Shown: piece by piece, positions 28,497 through 36,062 of the stretch
Layout of the letters: each line of letters begins with the position of its first letter
How positions within the stretch are numbered: position 1 is the first letter of the stretch
Origin: DSVQ01 sp964484765
Lineage (GTDB): Bacteria; Planctomycetota; Planctomycetia; Planctomycetales; Planctomycetaceae
Assembly (NCBI GenBank): GCA_964484765.1
Contig: CAZAGI010000037.1
Location: 1 to 64,000, forward strand
Reading direction: 5' to 3'
Length of the DNA stretch: 64,000 bases
Translations under genes and position numbers: made by a program
The notes under the pieces: model-generated
Database searches by the model: none
Told to the model about the DNA's origin: nothing
Seen by the model: the letters and a program-made list of their open reading frames with translations, nothing else

Positions 28497-29081
28497 ATGA
28501 CGTTCTTCACTGCTGTCGGAATGTTCGTGCTGGGATGCGCGGCGTGTGCGGCGGAGCCGATCCCAGCGGATTCGAAAGAAGGGGCCGTGCAGGTTGTCTG
28601 CCACGGGCGGTTGATCTACAAAAATATCGTGGCGGTGGCTGGCGGGCCAACCGGACCGACGGTTTCCTTTGATGGGATGACTTGGGAATTGAAGTTGTCC
28701 GACAAAATGCGTCGTCAGATCGAAATGGATGACCCACGGCACGTTACGATCACAGGCGAACTCCATCGAGTGGCCGGAGCACAGGATCGTGTCATCGTCG
28801 ACGTCCAAACATTGATGAAAAACGCCGGCCCCAAAAAGCAAAAGGCGGAGTTCAAGGCGAAGGGCAAGCTCGTTCTCTCTCCGGGCAACCCTATGCCGAA
28901 GTCGATCGACGTCGCCGGCGAGACTTGGCCAGTCGACTGGGGAACCGACCAAAAGCAACAAGCCGAAGCTGCGGGACTGGTCGGAAAACCCGTCCTGATT
29001 GAAGGGACCGCAGAAGCCAATACCGAAGGCGGCACGAAGAAGTACCCGATCTTCCATATCTCCAAGCTGCAGGCAAAGTGA
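28497..29081 (+). CDS. Secreted protein with two OB-like repeats
   Basis: A 194-residue protein with a signal peptide (FFTAVGMFVLGCAACA). The mature part looks like an internal duplication of a small beta-barrel. The first unit runs from VQVVCHGRLIY to VIVDVQTL, and the second from FKAKGKLVLSPG to PIFHISKL. Both have a central VTITGE / VLIEGT strand. The pattern recalls OB-fold stress proteins, but no family is certain. It lies 33 bp after the subtilase and could be a substrate, inhibitor or partner of that protease. Confidence 0.6.
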   Translation: MTFFTAVGMFVLGCAACAAEPIPADSKEGAVQVVCHGRLIYKNIVAVAGGPTGPTVSFDGMTWELKLSDKMRRQIEMDDPRHVTITGELHRVAGAQDRVIVDVQTLMKNAGPKKQKAEFKAKGKLVLSPGNPMPKSIDVAGETWPVDWGTDQKQQAEAAGLVGKPVLIEGTAEANTEGGTKKYPIFHISKLQAK

Positions 29082-29092
29082 AGCCCCAGTAG

Positions 29093-29110
29093 GGTGCGTC
29101 ATGACGCACC
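29093..29110. terminator. Perfect 18-base palindrome between convergent genes
   Basis: GGTGCGTCATGACGCACC is its own reverse complement. It lies 11 bases after the stop of the secreted-protein gene and 37 bases from the convergent ADP-ribosylglycohydrolase stop. It may act as a two-way terminator hairpin, though no T-tract follows. The word GGGTGCGTCATGACGCACC is one I associate with dispersed palindromes in many genomes. Confidence 0.5.
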
Positions 29111-29147
29111 AAGGCGCTGGGATCAATGAGATGGTCTGCAACGCACT

Positions 29148-30065
29148 CTACGTCACTGTCCCTGACGGCAAGCGTTCGGTGGATCGCATCCAGTCGCGCG
29201 GGAGGCCGTAGTGGCTCACGGCGAGTGCCACGATTCCGCCGATGATCGCACAGTTCGTGTCGATGTCACCGTGAACACGGATCGCAGTCCAGAGTGCTTC
29301 TTCATAGTCATCAAGATGACGGGCGGCAGTCCATAAGCAGAAGGGGACGGTGTCCATCGCGGTGACATTCGAACCATCACCCAACGCATTCGCCGCGTCG
29401 AATTCCCAAGTCTCAAAGGGGATCGTCATGGCGAGTTCAATCCCCTGCCGAACCCGGCCGCGCGGCGTGTGTTCGCAGGCGGTCTGTAAAAGATCACCAC
29501 GGGGTGCTGTTCGTCCCACCTGATTCCATTGCCAGGCCCAAGCCGCGGCGATAGCCACCGCAATCGCTCCCGCAATTCCTTCCGGATGGGCGTGCGTCAC
29601 TTCCGCAGTAGCGACCGCTTCATGGGCGACGCGCGGCAGATCATCGGCGAAATATCCACCCACCGGTGCCACTCGCATCGCTGCGCCGTTGCCATACGAA
29701 CCCTGTCCCCGGAACAATTCGGTGACGACAACTTCCCAATCGGCTCCCTGATGAACTGCCCGTAACAGATCATGCTGGGCTGGACCGTAACCGCGATTGG
29801 GCTCGTCCATGTACCGGGCGGCGAAAGCTCTGGCGAGAACCGTCTGCTCGATCTGTCCGTATTGCTCTAGTACCTCAACGATACTGATCGCCATCGCCGT
29901 ATCATCGGTCCACTTCCACGTCCCCTCGGGAACAATTCGCCGGGTCAAACACGCTTCGCGGACCCACGGCGAAAAGAATCTTTCCCCTAAAGCATCGCCG
30001 ACAGAAAGGCCCTGCAGCGATAGCCTGGCCCGATCCATTCGTTCGGCGTGATCGGGGGCGTTCAT
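29148..30065 (-). CDS. ADP-ribosylglycohydrolase family protein
   Basis: A 305-residue all-helical hydrolase of the DraG/ARH family, which removes ADP-ribose from proteins or small molecules. The binuclear metal site is visible: WTDDTAM near residue 50 and GDIDTNCAIIGGIVAL near the C-terminus, with GDALGERF at the start and GNGAAMRVAPVG in the middle. The ATG is 12 bp after the stop of map, so the two are co-transcribed. The substrate cannot be read from sequence. A role in reversing NAD-derived modification or as a detoxifying activity fits the family. No ADP-ribosyltransferase gene is adjacent. Confidence 0.88.
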   Translation of the reverse strand: MNAPDHAERMDRARLSLQGLSVGDALGERFFSPWVREACLTRRIVPEGTWKWTDDTAMAISIVEVLEQYGQIEQTVLARAFAARYMDEPNRGYGPAQHDLLRAVHQGADWEVVVTELFRGQGSYGNGAAMRVAPVGGYFADDLPRVAHEAVATAEVTHAHPEGIAGAIAVAIAAAWAWQWNQVGRTAPRGDLLQTACEHTPRGRVRQGIELAMTIPFETWEFDAANALGDGSNVTAMDTVPFCLWTAARHLDDYEEALWTAIRVHGDIDTNCAIIGGIVALAVSHYGLPRDWMRSTERLPSGTVT

Positions 30066-30077
30066 GACAGCGCTCGT

Positions 30078-30890
30078 CTAAAACTTATGCCCCTGCTGCG
30101 GGCCGTTCTGGGTGAGGGTGAGGACTTCGGGGCCGGTTTCGGTCATCAGAATGGTGTGCTCGAACTGGGCCGACATCGCGAGGTCGAGCGTGCGGACGGT
30201 CCAGTTATCACGGCTGTCGATGAAGGTCCGCCAGGTCCCGGCGTTGATCATCGGCTCGATCGTGAAGCACATCCCCGGTTCGAGGATCTCCTGCGAGGCG
30301 CCCACACGGGGGCAGTAGTGCGGAATACCCGGTTCCTGGTGGAATTCACGACCGATGCCGTGGCCCTGGTACTCGCGGACGACTTCAAACCCGCGGGCCT
30401 TGGCGAAGCGCTCGATGGCCTTGCCGATGTCGCACACCCGGCTGAACGGCTGGGCGGCGTTGATGCCAATCCACATCGAATCATGCGCGGCCTGGACGAG
30501 GCGCTTTGTCTCCGGACCGACATCGCCGAGGATGAATGTCTCGGACGAATCGCCATACCAGCCATGCACGACGGTCGAAAAATCGACATTGACGATGTCC
30601 CCCTGCCGCAGGGGCGTGGTGTCGGGGATGCCGTGGCAGACGACTTCGTTCACACTGGTGCAGACGGTCCGGGGATAACCCTTGTATCCCAGGCAGGCCG
30701 GCGTGTGGCCGTGGTCGGTGGTGTACTCGTAGATCAGCCGGTCGATCTCCAGCGTGGTGATGCCCGGCTGCATGCGGGGGCGGATGAAGTCCATCAGTTC
30801 GGCGTTGAACCGGCTCGCGTTGCGGAGACCTTCGAGTTCCTCATCGTAGTACAGCGGAATCTTCCGCCGAGCCTTGTTCTTCAGCGCCAC
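30078..30890 (-). CDS. map: Methionine aminopeptidase, type I
   Basis: A 270-residue metallopeptidase that removes the initiator methionine. Metal ligands lie in VNVDFSTVVHGWYGDSS (two Asp), GHGIGREFH (His), TIEPM (Glu) and QFEHTILMT (Glu). The N-terminal extension of about 25 residues (KNKARRKIPLYYDEELEGLR) precedes the pita-bread core. The start codon is GTG with AGGG upstream. It is followed immediately by the ADP-ribosylglycohydrolase gene and preceded by the DUF1501 gene across 162 bp. Planctomycetes often have more than one map, so this may not be the only copy. Confidence 0.93.
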   Translation of the reverse strand: MALKNKARRKIPLYYDEELEGLRNASRFNAELMDFIRPRMQPGITTLEIDRLIYEYTTDHGHTPACLGYKGYPRTVCTSVNEVVCHGIPDTTPLRQGDIVNVDFSTVVHGWYGDSSETFILGDVGPETKRLVQAAHDSMWIGINAAQPFSRVCDIGKAIERFAKARGFEVVREYQGHGIGREFHQEPGIPHYCPRVGASQEILEPGMCFTIEPMINAGTWRTFIDSRDNWTVRTLDLAMSAQFEHTILMTETGPEVLTLTQNGPQQGHKF

Positions 30891-31052
30891 AGTGCTTGCC
30901 CTGGACTAAAACGATGCGTGCGAGCAACACGGTGACAATCCGGTCACGCACGACAAAGGAAAACGGGGAAGACAATTCCGTAGTGTGGTGCTTCATCCGC
31001 GACAACGCAAGCCCATACCGTTCGGCAATCAACGGCACCGCTACGCGGATGG

Positions 31053-32399
31053 TCATCCCCCCGCGAAGATCGACGTCAGGGGTTGCCCTGCATACAACCG
31101 GTGGGGGCGTTGCGCGTTGTCGTGCAGTGTCGTTTCCGGGGGGACACCGAGCGCGTGGTACACCGTCGCGGCGAGATCATGCGGCGACACCGGGCTGTCC
31201 GCAGGCAGCCCGGCGAACTCATCACTCTTCCCGTAGATCTGCCCGCCACGGACACCGCCGCCGGCGAGAACGCTGGTATAACACCGTGGATGGTGATCGC
31301 GCCCGGTGCTGCCGTTGATCTTCGGAGCGCGACCAAATTCTCCCGCCCACACCACGAGTGTTTCCCGCAGCTTGCCCGAAGCCGACAGGTCGTCGAGCAA
31401 GGAAGCGAAAGCCTGGTCCGAAGGCGGGATCAAATCGTTTTTCAGCCGCTTGAAATTGTTCCCGTGCGTGTCCCAGAAGTTCTGACCATCGTTATGCCAG
31501 TTCACGGCAACGAACGGCACGCCATGATCGATCAACCGCCGGGCCAGCAACACACATTGACCGTGAATGTTGCGACCGTAGCGATCGCGCGTCGCGGCCG
31601 ATTCCTGCTGCAGATCAAACGCCCCGCGCACGACTGCAGACGTCAACAAGCCGAAGGCCTGCGATTGCTCATGAGTCACACGCCGGGCCGGAGACGAAGT
31701 GGCCAGACGGTGCTGCTGCGATTCGAGCGTGGCGAGCAACTGTTGCCGTGCCGACAACCGTTCCGGAGATTGCCCGTCGATGAGCGTCAACGCCGGCACG
31801 CGCCAATCGGGCAGATTGGGGTCTCCCAGAACGTAGAATGGGTCATGTTGTCGACCAAGCCAGCCCCCGTGCTGACCCGGGGCGCGACCCCCCGGGGCCG
31901 ACGGATGAAACACCTGCCACGGCATCACCACACTGGTCGGCAACGCACCGGTCGCCGGTCGCAGGGCACTCATCACCGAGCCGATGTGCGGTGTGTCGCG
32001 GTCGCTCGGCGGTTCATTGTCGCTGTAATTCACCGGCGGCAACTGCCCGGTCAACAGCGTGTGAGCACTGGACAGGTGAGCCGGATCGTCGTGCGTCATC
32101 GAACGGACGAGGCACAGCTTGTCGGCCCGCGACGCCAACTGTTGGAAGTGTTCGCTGATCTGGATGCCAGGCACGTTGGTGGGGATCGTCGCAAACGGAC
32201 CGCGGATCTCTTTCGGCGCGTGTGGTTTGGGATCGAACGTGTCAATCTGGCTGGGGCCGCCCCACATGAAGAGCAGCACGACCTGCTTTGCGGTCCCTGC
32301 GGTTGACTGTTCCGCCGCGGATAACGACCGCCCCGCGAGCGCGCTTCCGGCGAGCATCCCCGCATGCAGTATCGTCCGCCGTGAAATCCCGCCGTGCAT
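31053..32399 (-). CDS. DUF1501 family protein with Tat-like leader
   Basis: A 448-residue member of the DUF1501 family, sulfatase-like alkaline-phosphatase-fold proteins that are greatly expanded in planctomycetes. The N-terminus carries a twin-arginine-type leader (SRRTILHAGMLAGSALAG). Core strings are LLFMWGGPSQIDTFDPKP, VRSMTHDDPAHLSSAHTLLT and VVWAGEFGRAPKINGSTGRD, all family hallmarks. It is probably exported folded. These genes are usually paired with DUF1549/DUF1553 cytochrome-like partners, but none is adjacent here, which is unusual. A GAGGCGG Shine-Dalgarno supports the start. The enzymatic activity is unproven. Confidence 0.9.
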   Translation of the reverse strand: MHGGISRRTILHAGMLAGSALAGRSLSAAEQSTAGTAKQVVLLFMWGGPSQIDTFDPKPHAPKEIRGPFATIPTNVPGIQISEHFQQLASRADKLCLVRSMTHDDPAHLSSAHTLLTGQLPPVNYSDNEPPSDRDTPHIGSVMSALRPATGALPTSVVMPWQVFHPSAPGGRAPGQHGGWLGRQHDPFYVLGDPNLPDWRVPALTLIDGQSPERLSARQQLLATLESQQHRLATSSPARRVTHEQSQAFGLLTSAVVRGAFDLQQESAATRDRYGRNIHGQCVLLARRLIDHGVPFVAVNWHNDGQNFWDTHGNNFKRLKNDLIPPSDQAFASLLDDLSASGKLRETLVVWAGEFGRAPKINGSTGRDHHPRCYTSVLAGGGVRGGQIYGKSDEFAGLPADSPVSPHDLAATVYHALGVPPETTLHDNAQRPHRLYAGQPLTSIFAGG

Positions 32400-32521
32400 C
32401 CGTCCGCCTCATCTCGAACCAAGCAATCAAAATTCATTCATATGATTGTCTCGACAACCCCGGTGAAGCGTCAAGAGACAAAGTGGGAGGGACGGCGCAA
32501 CCAGCAAACCGGCGTCTTCCC

Positions 32522-32642
32522 GTAGCCCTGTCGCTCCGCGACAGGAAAGCCGCACGCGAATAACGCTTGAAAGTACGGACATTGTCTGCGGATTCACACG
32601 CGTGGATTCACCGGCCTGCCTGTCGCGGAGCGACAGGGCTAC
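32522..32642. repeat. Paired TGTCGCTCCGCGACA-type palindromes
   Basis: GTAGCCCTGTCGCTCCGCGACAGG without its first bases (arm 32522-32545) and its exact reverse complement (32619-32642) face each other across 73 bases. Each arm is itself a hairpin (CCTGTCGC-TCC-GCGACAGG, eight-base stem). The unit lies between the end of the tetrahydropterin synthase gene and the DUF1501 gene. It resembles REP/BIME elements, and it may also stop transcription coming from the right. Confidence 0.8.
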
Positions 32643-32648
32643 TTTCGA

Positions 32649-33149
32649 TCACGGAAAATCCAGCGGAATCTCGCAGTGCGCCCACTGGCCGAAGTTTTCT
32701 TCGACGTCAACTCGCAGCGTGTCGATGGTGTGCCCCGGACGGGAACAGATGGCCACAGCGAGTTGTTCCGCCAACCACTCGGCAATCAGTTCTGCCGTCG
32801 TGTTCGCGATGGGCAATAGAACACAATCCTCCTTGGGGAACACCCAGCGACGCTGCTCAAAGCGCGCGGTTACCTCGGTGTCATCCGCCGTGACGTGAAT
32901 CAACGGGTGCTTCGTGGGCAGCAGCATCCGATGATCGAGCGCCGCGATCAGTTGCTGTGTCGTGTCGCGGAGCGCGATGAAGTCGAACACATAACCGTTT
33001 TCATCCAGACCGCCCTCGACTTCCACCGCGACTCGCCAGTTATGACCGTGCAGCCGTTCGCAGATGTTGCCGTTGAAGGTGATGAAGTGTCCGGCGCTGA
33101 AGACGAGATGGTCTTTCGTGAGTCGGACGCGAAAGCGGTGGGAGCGCAT
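32649..33149 (-). CDS. 6-pyruvoyl-tetrahydropterin synthase / QueD family protein
   Basis: A 166-residue T-fold enzyme. The zinc histidines are visible in FSAGHF and LHGHNW, and the catalytic cysteine is in NICERLHGHN, as in QueD. The C-terminal glutamate is in DVEENFGQW. Members act on 7,8-dihydroneopterin triphosphate, either toward queuosine precursors (QueD) or toward pterins (PTPS). The N-terminus after the ATG at 33149 (MRSHRFRVRLTKDHLVFSAG) fits the family; the upstream extension to 33188 does not. It lies 54 bp after the ABC transporter gene of the cyanophycin region and may be read through from it. No other queuosine genes are seen. Confidence 0.82.
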   Translation of the reverse strand: MRSHRFRVRLTKDHLVFSAGHFITFNGNICERLHGHNWRVAVEVEGGLDENGYVFDFIALRDTTQQLIAALDHRMLLPTKHPLIHVTADDTEVTARFEQRRWVFPKEDCVLLPIANTTAELIAEWLAEQLAVAICSRPGHTIDTLRVDVEENFGQWAHCEIPLDFP

Positions 33150-33203
33150 GTCATTCTCACAGCGTGAACGAGGCCCCGGGTTCAGCATCCGTGGGCTTCC
33201 ATA

Positions 33204-35456
33204 TTACCAGCCGATGTCTTTCGTCAGTTCCTGTTGTGCACGATGCAATGCGGCGTAGGCACCGTCGAGAGCGATTAATTCTTCATGCGTGCCGACTTCC
33301 ACGATTCGGCCGCGGTCCAGCACGCAGATGCGGTTGGCCTGCCGCAGCGTGCTGAGCCGGTGCGCGATGGCGAGCGTTGTCCGGCCATGAACGAGGTTTT
33401 GCAGAGCTTCCTGAATTTCGCGCTCGGTCTGCGTATCGACCGCCGACGTGGCTTCATCGAGGATCAGCAGGCTCGGGTTGATGAGCAGAGCCCGGGCGAT
33501 CGAAATACGTTGCCGCTCGCCGCCGGAGAGCGATTGCCCGCGCTCACCGACAATCGAATCGTACCCGTCCGGCAGCGACAGGATGAAGTCGTGCGCTTTG
33601 GCGGCTTTGGCCGCCTCAATAATCTCCAGCCGCGTGGCTTCCGGGCGGCCATACGAAATATTCTCAGCGATCGTCCCAAAGAACAGAAACGGTTCCTGCA
33701 GTACGATGCCGATGTTGCGGCGAAAATCGGTCACTTTGTAAGACCGGATGTCGACGCCGTCGGCATAGATGGCCCCTTCGGCGACATCGAAGAAACGGCA
33801 CACGAGGTTGATCAACGTGCTCTTTCCCGCACCGGTATGACCGACAAGGCCGATCATCTCGCCGGCCTTCACGGTCAGCGACAGGTCTTTAATGACCTTG
33901 CGATTGCCGTAGCGGAAACCTACGTTGCGAAATTCAAGATCGCCCTTCAGGCGGCTGAGCGCGACCGGTTTAGCGGGTTCGGGCACACTCGACACGCGGT
34001 CCAGCATTTCGAAAATTCGCTGGGCACTCGCGGCCGCCCGCTGCGACGAATTCACCATGCGGCTCATCGATTCGAGGCGACTGTAGAACCGGCTGCTGAG
34101 ATCGAGAAACAGGAAGAATTCACCGAGCGTCAGACTGCCGGCGCTGATGAGGTAGAGCGCGGAGGCCCGCACCACCAGCACACCGAGGTTGTTCAGGAAC
34201 GCGATCAACGGCCAGAAAAACGTCCAGATGGCGTTGACGAGGTTGTTGGTCGAAACCAGATGTTCGTTCGCGGTGCCGAAACGCTCAATCTCACGGTGTT
34301 CCTGGGCGAAGGCTTTCACCACGCGGATACCGGGGATGGTATCCGCGAGCACGCTGTTCATGGCCGACCACGCATTGCTGCTGGCGAGAAAGCCCGCCTG
34401 CAGTTTGTCGCGCGAGTAGTACATCAACCAGATGACGAAGGGAAACGGCAGCAGCGTAATGAGCGCGAGCAGGGGATTTGTCACAAACAACATGACCGCG
34501 ATGGCCACGAGCAACAGCGCATCGGCAGCGAAATCGGCCACGCTATCGCCGAGGAACTGGCAGAGACGATCCGAGTCGGTACTGAGCCGCGAAATCAAAT
34601 CGCCGGTCCGTTTGCCGCCGAAGTATTCCAGCGACAACCGTTGCAGGTGCGCATACGTCCGCAGTCGCAGATCGGCCGAAACACGCTCGCTCACCCATGC
34701 CAGCATGGCCCCTTGTCCCCAACCCAGCAGCCAGGAACCGATGTGGGCTCCCAGCATGCCGAGCAACAACCAGGCACCGAGTGTCAGTCGGTTGGACTCG
34801 GAAATGGACCGCGCCTGCTCCGTCAAAGTGGCTTCGAGATTCTCGCCGCGCGCCATCGCCGCGAAGGCTTCCAGGGGCTTCAGGACATCATCGACCAGTG
34901 ATTCCGACAGATAGGCGGGCAGAATGCTGGCCACGCTCGCCGCGAGCGTCAACGCAAACGCCAGAATGACCCAATGCCAATGCGGCCGCGCGAAGCGGGT
35001 CAGTCGAAACAGCGCATACGTGTTCGGCGGCGGTTCCGATACCTCGGCTTCCGGCGGTTCGGGTTCCTCAATTTGTTCGGTCGGCGATGCGCTCGCCCGG
35101 AGTTCATCGAATCGATCGATCAACACCAGGACTGCGGGACCTTGGGCGATCGTGTAATACCAGACGGCGAGTCGCGAATCGTCGCCCAGCGCTTCGAGGG
35201 TTCCCAGCCCGCTGCGGTCACGCGTTTTGAGCTTCATCACCTGCGACAACGACCACGATTGTGCGGCGTGGCCGTCTTCGCCGACTGCGGCGATGTTGAA
35301 CAGGCGGCGATTTGTCAGCACGGTGTATGTGCTGCGGAACTTGCGCTCGGTGTCCACATCGCAATGGACCCAGGCGACGAGCGATTCCTCGGCCTGGAGT
35401 GAACGCGCGATCGCTGCCGGAAGATCAGTGGAGGAAGAAGACGCTGGGGCGCTCAA
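33204..35456 (-). CDS. ABC transporter (fused membrane and ATPase domains), cyanophycin-cluster type
   Basis: A 750-residue half-transporter of the MsbA type. The first 130 or so residues form a soluble domain that looks PH-like (RSTYTVLTNRRLFNIAAVG). An acidic linker precedes six membrane helices (about residues 160-450). The ATPase has Walker A GHTGAGKST, signature LSGGERQR and Walker B LLILDEATSAVD. It would work as a homodimer in the inner membrane. It is divergent from the two cphA genes across 606 bp. A transporter of this kind and a DUF1854 protein recur beside cphA genes in other bacteria, so I infer a role in cyanophycin or dipeptide metabolism. The substrate is not known. Confidence 0.85.
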   Translation of the reverse strand: MSAPASSSSTDLPAAIARSLQAEESLVAWVHCDVDTERKFRSTYTVLTNRRLFNIAAVGEDGHAAQSWSLSQVMKLKTRDRSGLGTLEALGDDSRLAVWYYTIAQGPAVLVLIDRFDELRASASPTEQIEEPEPPEAEVSEPPPNTYALFRLTRFARPHWHWVILAFALTLAASVASILPAYLSESLVDDVLKPLEAFAAMARGENLEATLTEQARSISESNRLTLGAWLLLGMLGAHIGSWLLGWGQGAMLAWVSERVSADLRLRTYAHLQRLSLEYFGGKRTGDLISRLSTDSDRLCQFLGDSVADFAADALLLVAIAVMLFVTNPLLALITLLPFPFVIWLMYYSRDKLQAGFLASSNAWSAMNSVLADTIPGIRVVKAFAQEHREIERFGTANEHLVSTNNLVNAIWTFFWPLIAFLNNLGVLVVRASALYLISAGSLTLGEFFLFLDLSSRFYSRLESMSRMVNSSQRAAASAQRIFEMLDRVSSVPEPAKPVALSRLKGDLEFRNVGFRYGNRKVIKDLSLTVKAGEMIGLVGHTGAGKSTLINLVCRFFDVAEGAIYADGVDIRSYKVTDFRRNIGIVLQEPFLFFGTIAENISYGRPEATRLEIIEAAKAAKAHDFILSLPDGYDSIVGERGQSLSGGERQRISIARALLINPSLLILDEATSAVDTQTEREIQEALQNLVHGRTTLAIAHRLSTLRQANRICVLDRGRIVEVGTHEELIALDGAYAALHRAQQELTKDIGW

Positions 35457-36062
35457 GACGACGACCGATTCCAGAGGACGGGACCGCGGGCGGCGTCATT
35501 GTAGGAAGTCACCACGACGGAAGGAAATGGGACGACCGGGTCGAGTTCCGCGCTTCGCTGTCTGCGTTGACGAACCTGTGTGACTGACCGATCGAAGTAG
35601 CACAAATGTGTTCGTGCGGCGAAATTACTGACGGTGCCCCCCTGATTCTTCGCTCGGGACTTTTCCCGACGCAACGGCCAATTCGGCCGATGGGATTCTC
35701 TCGCCCCACAGGAAGAAGTTGAGCGCGAACAGCGGCGATGCCGAATTTGTCATGGAATGATGGACCGACAGCCGTAATAATACGCAGACTTGGTTAGACA
35801 GGATGTCCGGCCCGCCCCGGCGCTGCCGTTCCATGATGGGAATCGGCTGACGTGCTTCGGAGTCCCACCGTGCGTTCGCCCCTCCTGTCGACTCTCTCGC
35901 TTTTTCTTGCCGTCCTGAGTCGGCCGCTTTGCCCTTAACCATTGGCTGAAAAGCGGTTCCGTTCCAGATTCACTTTCCGTGCTCCGACCATCCTGGCAAT
36001 GATGGTCTGCGTCAAATGCCATGGGCCTACGGTCACTTGTTCGCAGTCGGAAATCGATCTCC
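35457..36062. other. Divergent intergenic region of the cyanophycin module
   Basis: About 600 bases between the divergent ABC transporter and first cphA genes. No reading frame here looks like protein, and I see no clear riboswitch, palindrome or strong promoter consensus. It must hold the promoters for both directions. A pyrimidine-rich stretch (CTCTCGCTTTTTCTTGCCG, about 35896-35914) stands out from the local composition. Confidence 0.4.

Noticed and set aside
29148..30065. ADP-ribosylglycohydrolase as half of a toxin/antidote pair
   Set aside because: No ADP-ribosyltransferase toxin gene is nearby, and the partner in the operon is map.
33285..34901. A 538-codon plus-strand frame over the ABC transporter
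   Set aside because: It is antisense to Walker and signature motifs, with no plausible domain.
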